From: Nemertoderma westbladi
Taxonomy: Eukaryota; Xenacoelomorpha; Nemertodermatida; Nemertodermatidae
Direction of reading: 5' to 3'
Assembly (NCBI GenBank): GCA_032718475.1
Contig: JAUCBJ010008622.1
Span: 56,001-120,000 of the forward strand
DNA length: 64,000 nt
The notes under the pieces are model-generated. The model was not told where the DNA came from, did not search any database, and worked only from the letters and a program-made list of their open reading frames with translations. Position numbers and translations under genes: made by a program. Shown here in pieces: positions 54,721 through 63,257 of the stretch (position 1 is the stretch's first letter; every line of letters begins with the position of its first letter).

Positions 54721-55712
54721 AAATGTATTCCATTAGAATCAGGGTCCCAGAAAACCTAAAATTGTGAATTTATAGCATCGTATAAGTGAATTACAAATTT
54801 TGTGTTCAAACTGAAAAGTGCTAAAACAGCCATTTATAGTAATTAGATCATTTTAAACACATTCCAATGGATTTTGCGCCAGAGAAAACCTAGTATTTAA
54901 AAAACAATTAGCCGAAAATTATAACTTTCAAATATTATGAAAATTGTTCACTACTTGTAATTTTGGTGAAGCAACCACCCAGTACATTTTTTCGAAATGT
55001 ATTTTTCGGTCGAATTCGCACTGTTAATGAGATTGACATACTAACAAAAAACGTTTTCGTTGAAATTTGTAGATTCTAGAGGGTAGTGGTGTTCTCTGTC
55101 TCCGAGCTCGTTAATGTTCATTATTTGCGTACATTTTTCCGCTGAATAAATCCGGGAGATCTCACCAAATATAATCTCGGATAGGTCTAATTAAGGACAA
55201 TACTGTTGTATTGAAGACAACAGTCAAAAAGATCTACCAACAGTCAGAAAAACTCGCTAACAGTTAGATAATTGTCCCAGATAGTCTACCAACAGTCATG
55301 GGCTTCAAAAAATTCCGATTATCTAAATGGGGTTCTTTAAATTCGAAATAATCAAAATCATATCAGCTGATATCAGTAACTAAGGAAATTACATCATTCT
55401 GTACTGTACCATACAGCAGTAGGCATATGGTTTATGGAACCGAAACAGTTGTTATCACAGTAGGCTATTATTACCAGCATGGTATCCGGGAACGGCGAGA
55501 GGTCGACGTTGGACTTGTTCAGTAGTTTAGTTTGTGGTACCAACACAAGTCAAAGTACTGAGGATTAAATTGCGAAGGACTGTTATTTGGTGTTGATGTA
55601 ACAGACGAGTCTTCTTAATAATATGGCCGCGACTATACCGGTGGCGGCCATCAGTACCAGTACAGCGGTAGGATAGAAGAAAGGGGATCTGTACCCTCAG
55701 CCAGTAACGGAC
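54721..55712. other. Non-coding sequence between arrays
   Basis: AT-rich. A short direct-repeat theme (CAACAGTCA, TAACAGTTAG, CAACAGTCATGG, 55210-55310) and a small inverted repeat (ATGGCCGC / GCGGCCAT, 55622-55650) are all I see. Confidence 0.5.
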
Positions 55713-55724
55713 AAAGTACTTTCG

Positions 55725-55945
55725 ATTATTGATAGTAACAATGTGTTGGCAAGCTGTATTTTTCGAGGTGTGATGGGATGTGATGGGATTAGTCCTACAA
55801 TTGCGCCAATAAAAGATAAGTTATTTTCGGTAAAATAAACTTATCATTCGAGGTAAAGACCCCTAGATCCCTTCCTATAATAAATGTATAATAACAAACA
55901 CCTCGAAAAATACAGCTTGCCAACACATTGTTACTATCAATAATC
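55725..55945. repeat. Inverted segment at the left end of the array
   Basis: 55725-55770 is the exact reverse complement of 55899-55944 in the first unit. The base before it, the last G of the duplication, also matches. It resembles the 5' inversions that LINE machinery produces by twin priming. Confidence 0.85.
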
Positions 55946-56011
55946 AAAAACTCAGGGGCTAATAAAATGGCAGCTGGCTTTGAAATTAATACTCCATATC
56001 TCAAGAACCTG

Positions 56012-56064
56012 TGGCCTAGTGGTTGTAGTCTCGGCTTCCACCTCGAGGTCCCAGGTTCGAATCC
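56012..56064 (+). promoter_or_regulatory. tRNA-like Pol III promoter (A and B box), repeated in all units
   Basis: A box TGGCCTAGTGG (56012-56022) and B box GGTTCGAATCC (56054-56064), start-to-start spacing 42 nt, as in tRNA genes. Identical copies recur every 412 bp (56424, 56836, 57248, 57660, 58072, 58484, 58896, 59308). The anticodon arm does not fold properly, so this is a tRNA-related promoter and not a tRNA gene. Confidence 0.8.
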
Positions 56065-56067
56065 GAC

Positions 56068-56110
56068 ACCACGCTGATGAGACCCAGTAAGGTCGAAACG
56101 CGTACGTGGT
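56068..56110 (+). ncRNA. Type I hammerhead ribozyme, unit 1
   Basis: Stem I 5' strand ACCACG (56068-56073); core CTGATGA (56074-56080); stem II GACC/GGTC closing loop CAGTAA (56081-56094); GAA (56095-56097); minimal stem III AC-GC-GT (56098-56103); cleavage base A (56104), i.e. triplet GTA; stem I 3' strand CGTGGT (56105-56110). All conserved positions are present. A two-base-pair stem III is too weak for efficient monomer cleavage and suggests action as a dimer between neighbouring units, as known for short-stem-III animal hammerheads. Predicted cut after 56104. Confidence 0.92.
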
Positions 56111-56479
56111 TTGGAGAGATATGAGATATTAATTTCAAGAAAAATTACGCGATTCTTAAATTTGTACACTACCCGGTTAAAAAGTACGCATGTGATGGGA
56201 TTAGTCCTACAATTGCGCCAATAAAAGATAAGTTATTTTCGGTAAAATAAACTTATCATTCGAGGTAAAGACCCCTAGATCCCTTCCTATAATAAATGTA
56301 TAATAACAAACACCTCGAAAAATACAGCTTGCCAACACATTGTTACTATCAATAATCAAAAACTCAGGGGCTAATAAAATGGCAGCTGGCTTTGAAATTA
56401 ATACTCCATATCTCAAGAACCTGTGGCCTAGTGGTTGTAGTCTCGGCTTCCACCTCGAGGTCCCAGGTTCGAATCCGAC

Positions 56480-56522
56480 ACCACGCTGATGAGACCCAGT
56501 AAGGTCGAAACGCGTACGTGGT
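56480..56522 (+). ncRNA. Type I hammerhead ribozyme, unit 2
   Basis: Identical in all core and stem positions to unit 1. Predicted cut after 56516. Confidence 0.92.
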
Positions 56523-56891
56523 TTGGAGAGATATGAGATATTAATTTCAAGAAAAATTACGCGATTCTTAAATTTGTACACTACCCGGTTAAAAAGTACG
56601 CATGTGATGGGATTAGTCCTACAATTGCGCCAATAAAAGATAAGTTATTTTCGGTAAAATAAACTTATCATTCGAGGTAAAGACCCCTAGATCCCTTCCT
56701 ATAATAAATGTATAATAACAAACACCTCGAAAAATACAGCTTGCCAACACATTGTTACTATCAATAATCAAAAACTCAGGGGCTAATAAAATGGCAGCTG
56801 GCTTTGAAATTAATACTCCATATCTCAAGAACCTGTGGCCTAGTGGTTGTAGTCTCGGCTTCCACCTCGAGGTCCCAGGTTCGAATCCGAC

Positions 56892-56934
56892 ACCACGCTG
56901 ATGAGACCCAGTAAGGTCGAAACGCGTACGTGGT
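56892..56934 (+). ncRNA. Type I hammerhead ribozyme, unit 3
   Basis: Identical to unit 1. Predicted cut after 56928. Confidence 0.92.
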
Positions 56935-57303
56935 TTGGAGAGATATGAGATATTAATTTCAAGAAAAATTACGCGATTCTTAAATTTGTACACTACCCGG
57001 TTAAAAAGTACGCATGTGATGGGATTAGTCCTACAATTGCGCCAATAAAAGATAAGTTATTTTCGGTAAAATAAACTTATCATTCGAGGTAAAGACCCCT
57101 AGATCCCTTCCTATAATAAATGTATAATAACAAACACCTCGAAAAATACAGCTTGCCAACACATTGTTACTATCAATAATCAAAAACTCAGGGGCTAATA
57201 AAATGGCAGCTGGCTTTGAAATTAATACTCCATATCTCAAGAACCTGTGGCCTAGTGGTTGTAGTCTCGGCTTCCACCTCGAGGTCCCAGGTTCGAATCC
57301 GAC

Positions 57304-57346
57304 ACCACGCTGATGAGACCCAGTAAGGTCGAAACGCGTACGTGGT
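57304..57346 (+). ncRNA. Type I hammerhead ribozyme, unit 4
   Basis: Identical to unit 1. Predicted cut after 57340. Confidence 0.92.
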
Positions 57347-57715
57347 TTGGAGAGATATGAGATATTAATTTCAAGAAAAATTACGCGATTCTTAAATTTG
57401 TACACTACCCGGTTAAAAAGTACGCATGTGATGGGATTAGTCCTACAATTGCGCCAATAAAAGATAAGTTATTTTCGGTAAAATAAACTTATCATTCGAG
57501 GTAAAGACCCCTAGATCCCTTCCTATAATAAATGTATAATAACAAACACCTCGAATAATACAGCTTGCCAACACATTGTTACTATCAATAATCAAAAACT
57601 CAGGGGCTAATAAAATGGCAGCTGGCTTTGAAATTAATACTCCATATCTCAAGAACCTGTGGCCTAGTGGTTGTAGTCTCGGCTTCCACCTCGAGGTCCC
57701 AGGTTCGAATCCGAC

Positions 57716-57758
57716 ACCACGCTGATGAGACCCAGTAAGGTCGAAACGCGTACGTGGT
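57716..57758 (+). ncRNA. Type I hammerhead ribozyme, unit 5
   Basis: Ribozyme identical to unit 1. The unit itself has one A-to-T change upstream (57554). Predicted cut after 57752. Confidence 0.92.
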
Positions 57759-58127
57759 TTGGAGAGATATGAGATATTAATTTCAAGAAAAATTACGCGA
57801 TTCTTAAATTTGTACACTACCCGGTTAAAAAGTACGCATGTGATGGGATTAGTCCTACAATTGCGCCAATAAAAGATAAGTTATTTTCGGTAAAATAAAC
57901 TTATCATTCGAGGTAAAGACCCCTAGATCCCTTCCTATAATAAATGTATAATAACAAACACCTCGAAAAATACAGCTTGCCAACACATTGTTACTATCAA
58001 TAATCAAAAACTCAGGGGCTAATAAAATGGCAGCTGGCTTTGAAATTAATACTCCATATCTCAAGAACCTGTGGCCTAGTGGTTGTAGTCTCGGCTTCCA
58101 CCTCGAGGTCCCAGGTTCGAATCCGAC

Positions 58128-58170
58128 ACCACGCTGATGAGACCCAGTAAGGTCGAAACGCGTACGTGGT
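58128..58170 (+). ncRNA. Type I hammerhead ribozyme, unit 6
   Basis: Identical to unit 1. Predicted cut after 58164. Confidence 0.92.
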
Positions 58171-58539
58171 TTGGAGAGATATGAGATATTAATTTCAAGA
58201 AAAATTACGCGATTCTTAAATTTGTACACTACCCGGTTAAAAAGTACGCATGTGATGGGATTAGTCCTACAATTGCGCCAATAAAAGATAAGTTATTTTC
58301 GGTAAAATAAACTTATTATTCGAGGTAAAGACCCCTAGATCCCTTCCTATAATAAATGTATAATAACAAACACCTCGAAAAATACAGCTTGCCAACACAT
58401 TGTTACTATCAATAATCAAAAACTCAGGGGCTAATAAAATGGCAGCTGGCTTTGAAATTAATACTCCATATCTCAAGAACCTGTGGCCTAGTGGTTGTAG
58501 TCTCGGCTTCCACCTCGAGGTCCCAGGTTCGAATCCGAC

Positions 58540-58582
58540 ACCACGCTGATGAAACCCAGTAAGGTCGAAACGCGTACGTGGT
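58540..58582 (+). ncRNA. Hammerhead ribozyme, unit 7, with core-adjacent mutation
   Basis: CTGATGA is followed by A (58553) instead of G. This breaks the first base pair of stem II (position 10.1 with 11.1), which is important for hammerhead activity. The rest is unchanged. This unit is probably cut poorly, or not at all, in its own transcript. Confidence 0.85.
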
Positions 58583-58951
58583 TTGGAGAGATGTGAGATA
58601 TTAATTTCAAGAAAAATTACGCGATTCTTAAATTTGTACACTACCCGGTTAAAAAGTACGCATGTGATGGGATTAGTCCTACAATTGCGCCAATAAAAGA
58701 TAAGTTATTTTCGGTAAAATAAACTTATCATTCGAGGTAAAGACCCCTAGATCCCTTCCTATAATAAATGTATAATAACAAACACCTCGAAAAATACAGC
58801 TTGCCAACACATTGTTACTATCAATAATCAAAAACTCAGGGGCTAATAAAATGGCAGCTGGCTTTGAAATTAATACTCCATATCTCAAGAACCTGTGGCC
58901 TAGTGGTTGTAGTCTCGGCTTCCACCTCGAGGTCCCAGGTTCGAATCCGAC

Positions 58952-58994
58952 ACCACGCTGATGAGACCCAGTAAGGTCGAAACGCGTACGTGGT
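58952..58994 (+). ncRNA. Type I hammerhead ribozyme, unit 8
   Basis: Identical to unit 1. Predicted cut after 58988. Confidence 0.92.
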
Positions 58995-59363
58995 TTGGAG
59001 AGATATGAGATATTAATTTCAAGAAAAATTACGCGATTCTTAAATTTGTACACTACCCGGTTAAAAAGTACGCATGTGATGGGATTAGTCCTACAATTGC
59101 GCCAATAAAAGATAAGTTATTTTCGGTAAAATAAACTTATCATTCGAGGTAAAGACCCCTAGATCCCTTCCTATAATAAATGTATAATAACAAACACCTC
59201 GAAAAATACAGCTTGCCAACACATTGTTACTATCAATAATCAAAAACTCAGGGGCTAATAAAATGGCAGCTGGCTTTGAAATTAATACTCCATATCTCAA
59301 GAACCTGTGGCCTAGTGGTTGTAGTCTCGGCTTCCACCTCGAGGTCCCAGGTTCGAATCCGAC

Positions 59364-59406
59364 ACCACGCTGATGAGACCCAGTAAGGTCGAAACGCGTA
59401 CGTGGT
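59364..59406 (+). ncRNA. Type I hammerhead ribozyme, unit 9
   Basis: Identical to unit 1. Predicted cut after 59400. The tenth unit stops at 59597, before its promoter and ribozyme. Confidence 0.92.
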
Positions 59407-59609
59407 TTGGAGAGATATGAGATATTAATTTCAAGAAAAATTACGCGATTCTTAAATTTGTACACTACCCGGTTAAAAAGTACGCATGTGATGGGATTAG
59501 TCCTACAATTGCGCCAATAAAAGATAAGTTATTTTCGGTAAAATAAACTTATCATTCGAGGTAAAGACCCCTAGATCCCTTCCTATAATAAATGTATAAA
59601 GTACTTTCG

Positions 59610-60385
59610 GAGCGAATACATTTCCATGGGATACATTTCCGACCTCTCTGTCATGATTGTCTATTGTCGGGTATGAGAGATGGAATTCTTTATTTTCTAT
59701 ATACCCTATGTGTCTCCATTACTACTAATATAATTATTTTTATGTTGTGTGCTATAGTTGTGATTATACTGTAGTTAGGTCATTTCATTCATGTGTTTAT
59801 TTGGTGTAATAGTAATAATTTGTACTGTAGTAAGTTCGTTTTGTGCAATATTCACTACTATCTCATACTGTATAAGAATTTATATTTAAGCAACAGAATG
59901 TACCACTACCGGTTACCAATTCATTATCTGATTTAGTGATTGATAATGGCTGCGATCTGCAGTTGAAATATATTTATTTTGCCTAGGCCCTACCGTACTG
60001 CCGTACCGATTCGAATTGTATATATAGTACCTAATATACTGCTTGACAATTATATTTTATACTCCGAATTAAACTTATTATTTTCTTAATATAATTATTA
60101 ATAAACATTTTTTTAATAATTTTACTTTTGTCCAGAACGACCACATTAACTTGCTAAGAAGTGACCTAACTATTTGTTTTTATTCAAAAGGGAAACCAAT
60201 ACAAATTCTATATGTTCCCTTGCATAATGGTCGAATTATTAATAATAGCCTTTTTATATATATAAATTTAATATATCTTAATAGTAAATAATAAAGTTAA
60301 TTGCTTTAATAAAAAAAATCTATGAATTATTCAAAAAGTTAAAGTAATATTAATATAATATATATATACTGTGCTTTATTAGATT
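59610..60385. other. AT-rich non-coding sequence
   Basis: No gene recognised. The part nearest 60385 probably includes the 3' end and poly(A) region of the minus-strand exon at 60386-60608. Confidence 0.5.
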
Positions 60386-60608
60386 ATATTTATTACCAAA
60401 ACAAGGTGTTGGACAAATCCCCCAGTTCCCTGATTCCGGGCCGCCCACATAGTATCCACTTTCAGCGGCTTCTTCGGTAATAGCACACCAATAGTTATTG
60501 GGGATGGATACAGAATCAAAAATACATTCATAGTAATCGACTGGGTCAGTTTCATTAGCTTTCTGAGGAAATATGCAAAGACTATCGCCATTTGTTATAC
60601 ACGAGTCT
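60386..60608 (-). CDS. Probable terminal exon of a fibronectin type II-like secreted protein gene
   Basis: On the minus strand a T-rich tract and TTTTTTTACAG end at 60609, a good 3' splice acceptor. The exon follows. One frame gives SLCIFPQKANE, DYYECIFDS, YWCAITEEA and NWGICPTPC. That is the C-x-FP / YY-x-C / WC-x-T / W-G-x-C spacing of fibronectin type II (kringle-like) domains, with disulphide cysteines placed as expected. The frame stops within about 12 codons after the domain, and AATAAA/ATAAAG signals (about 60374-60395) follow for polyadenylation. Upstream exons are not recognisable in the window, so the gene lies beyond 64000 or was lost. This frame differs from the ATG-initiated frame at 60379-60591. 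Confidence 0.6.
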
Positions 60609-60639
60609 GTAAAAAAATAACAATATAAGTTAGAGACCT

Positions 60640-61030
60640 ACAGAATACAATATCGGCCGATGTAGGAACTTTTTTTGCATTGTTTAATCAAGTCAGTCCA
60701 GGAGGAAGTTGCCATGTTTGTAAAAAGTCTATTGTATCAGAATGGCGCCAAAAATGATGTTTGCATTTCCAGCAATATTTTTTACTAGTTTAATCAAGAT
60801 GAGCGACCTTGAAAACACATATACCTTCAGAATTATGAAAACAAACACAAAACTTTTTAGTTTGAAATTTTCTTGTACTTTTCATCCTGGGGGACCAAAA
60901 TATTACCAAAAATGATGGTTGCATTGCCAGAAAATATTTTTTAACAAGTTTTATCATGATCAGCGACCTCGAAAAGCATTATACCATCAACATTGTAATT
61001 TTCGAGCCAAGATCTAAAAAAGTTATAAAA
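60640..61030. repeat. Diverged direct duplication, about 155 bp
   Basis: AAAAATGATGTTTGCATTTCCAG with GAGCGACCTTGAAAA (about 60746-60812) recurs as AAAAATGATGGTTGCATTGCCAG with CAGCGACCTCGAAAA (about 60905-60977). Non-coding. Confidence 0.65.
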
Positions 61031-61067
61031 TGACCCCCCTAACTATATACGTAGTAAAACACGTTCG

Positions 61068-61672
61068 TGGGGACTTCGCGCAGCACGTAGTCGGCAAGCC
61101 TTGGCATACGGTTCATATAGAGCAAATGGGGCATGTCTAGTTTGGACCCAATATCCCATGCTATAAATGTATTCATTCGATATACAATCATATGTTAATC
61201 CGCTAGGTGGTGTCAAATTGTTATTCTGCAATTTCGTACTTACCAGTGCAGCACTGTACAGCAGTACCGTACCGGTAGGCCTATGTCATTACTTCTGAGT
61301 CTCTAGCGGATCCCCAATTAAATGTCTTAACTTTTCAATTTCGTAAAAGATATACTTCATGATTCTCTACAGGCCACCAAAATTTCAGCTCAGGAAAATG
61401 AGGCCTTCCCGAGAAATTTAACATTTTCTAAAAACCACATAATCTGTCGTAGCTGACGTCAGACTGCATGATTTTTCACCAAACTTTACAAACTTTCTAA
61501 ACTTTCTCTCTACTACTTACCTACTAAGTTTGGTTCAATTCCGAACCAGCGATGCAGAGAAATTCGCGTTCAAACATTTACCAGACAGACAGACAGACGG
61601 ACATGCCCCATTTGCCCTATATGAACCGTATGCCAAGGCTCGCCGACTACGTGTCTCGCCCCACAGCCCAGG
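61068..61672. mobile_element. TIR element, about 600 bp, non-autonomous
   Basis: The left part (61076-61140: CACGTAGTCGGCAAGCCTTGG then CATACGGTTCATATAGAGC and AAATGGGGCATGTC) reappears inverted at 61598-61665 (GACATGCCCCATTTGCCC, TATATGAACCGTATGCC, AAGGCTCGCCGACTACGTG). Arms are about 60 bp with a few mismatches. A CAGA microsatellite (61583-61598) abuts the right arm. Short minus-strand frames inside are not genes. Confidence 0.6.
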
Positions 61673-62392
61673 CCATATACGGTTAAAGTTGAATGTTGAT
61701 TGTCTTTGATTGAGCGTCTCCATAGTCTACAATGCGCTATTATAGCTTTTAGTTGAAAATTGAAAGCTCATGGGTGACCTGGGCCTTAGGTTTAATTATG
61801 GTATGCTTTTAAACGCATCTCCGTTGTAAAGTTAGTAAAGTTGTAAATGTTTCTATTAGTAGCGTTTTGTTATTATTCCTTGTAGAGCTGACCTCGATAT
61901 GTGGTTGCTACACAAACCACTCACTCATATTCTATCTTAACGGATTCTCTGGTATCAAAGCAAACAGTCGGCCGAGGCCTGAGGCGACCCGAAGGCTCCT
62001 CTTTCGATAGCTGCTACCCGAAGGTAGAGGTGGGCGCTACTCCTATCCAAAAATTTGCTCCCAGTAATTTAACTGGTACTCATCTCTGGTATGGTTTAGG
62101 TTATAGTAATAATGTATGCTTATTAGAAAATGATGTTTTTACCTTTACAAACCAATTTTAGCATATAAAGAATTATGAAATTTCCTTTTGTGATCAAATG
62201 CGCTAACAGAACCAGCGGATTCGGATACAGCACAATTAATTGATTTAATATAAAACTATTGGATGCCGGCCTTTACCTAATATTTTAGGTAATTTTCAGG
62301 ATTTGGAACCTGTAGACGATTTTATAAATAAACATTGTATAGTATTTTGTAAAATATTATTTATTGTTGTAATTTATGTCATAGATTAGTAA
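61673..62392. other. Non-coding sequence
   Basis: No gene or repeat recognised. A short open frame at 61901-62161 has no family likeness. Confidence 0.45.
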
Positions 62393-62632
62393 GTAGGTAT
62401 AATATAAGGCCTAATTAATTGGTACTTATAGAATAAGATAGAGTAGGCATAAATATAAGGCCTAATTAATTGGTACTTATAGAGTAAGATAGAGTAGGCA
62501 TAAATATAAGGCCTAATTAATTGGTACTTATAGAGTAAGATAGAGTAGGCATAAATATAAGGCCTAATTAATTGGTACTTGTAGAGTGTGTAGGAAGTAG
62601 GTATAATATAAGGTCTAATTAATTGGTACTTG
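62393..62632. repeat. About 61-bp minisatellite, 4 units
   Basis: Unit GTAGGCATAAATATAAGGCC, TAATTAATTGGTACTTATAG, AGTAAGATAGA. Units start at about 62393, 62449, 62508 and 62569, the outer ones diverged. It abuts the LTR at 62634. Confidence 0.8.
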
Positions 62633-62633
62633 T

Positions 62634-63184
62634 TGTTAGCTTATTCAATCCCGCTAACACGAACCCATAAAGTTGGTTATTAAGCAATATTGGGGGACAC
62701 GAGATTTGGCAATCAATCACTCGTGTCACCCCAACAGAATGGGAAGGAGAAACACACGGCAAGGGTCAGGGGCCAAACCCCTAACAGAGAGAGAATAGCT
62801 GGAGTGAAAGGGAACACTCCGAAAGGCGCCAACAAGGGTATCAACCAATCAGGGGGGGGGGGGGGGGGAAGCATCGATTAGGTACAGTAACAAGGCCAAC
62901 CCGTGCAATATAACCAGTTGGCAGTAATCATAGCATTCAGTTATCTCAGCATATTGGTGCTAGTGTAGAAAATAGTTTAGCTAGGGAAGTACCGGGACTT
63001 CAGTTACCGTATCCCGCCTTCCGTATACAACAACCATATTATCTCATATCTATACCTATATCTATATCTGTATACCCAAATATTATATACGACGAACAGC
63101 ACAAACTCCTTTATCTTTCATACACGGCGGGGACGAGTGAACTGACAAACGGATAAACCGGGATCTCATCTGGATCCCGTCACA
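62634..63184 (+). repeat. 5' LTR of a further BEL/Pao element (element 3)
   Basis: 551 bp, TGTTAGC...CGTCACA. Aligns along its length with the minus strand of the LTR at 29393-29974 (ATAAAGTTGG, AGCAATATTGGGG, GATCCCGTCACA), with a G run of about 17 at 62852-62868. The gag ORF follows in the right place and direction. The 3' LTR is beyond the window. Confidence 0.8.
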
Positions 63185-63257
63185 GTAACTGAACGCAGAG
63201 CTGCCGCCCTAGCTAGTTAAACTCAGTGACTACCAGCCATCAATCTATAAAAGAGAG

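Larger units (their letters stand above)
55713..59609 (+). mobile_element. Hammerhead-ribozyme retrozyme array (tandem 412-bp units) with 12-bp target duplications
   Basis: AAAGTACTTTCG flanks the whole array (55713-55724, 59598-59609). Between the duplications lie a 46-bp segment in inverted orientation (55725-55770) and then about 9.3 direct units of exactly 412 bp (55771-59597). Units differ at only a handful of positions (57554; 58317, 58553 and one more in the seventh). Every unit has tRNA-type A and B boxes and, 4 nt past the B box, a complete type I hammerhead core. This is the layout of animal retrozymes and of the schistosome Sm-alpha family: Pol III transcripts that self-cleave to monomers, may circularise and are retrotransposed by another element's RT. 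No protein is encoded. The 124-codon minus-strand frame in each unit is a repeat artefact. Confidence 0.92.

Noticed and set aside
55795-59465. Nine identical 124-codon minus-strand frames in the 412-bp array
   Set aside because: They recur only because the units are near-identical, lie antisense to the Pol III promoter and ribozyme, and resemble no protein family.
55725-59597. CRISPR-like array
   Set aside because: Direct repeats are contiguous 412-bp units without spacers, in a eukaryotic genome.
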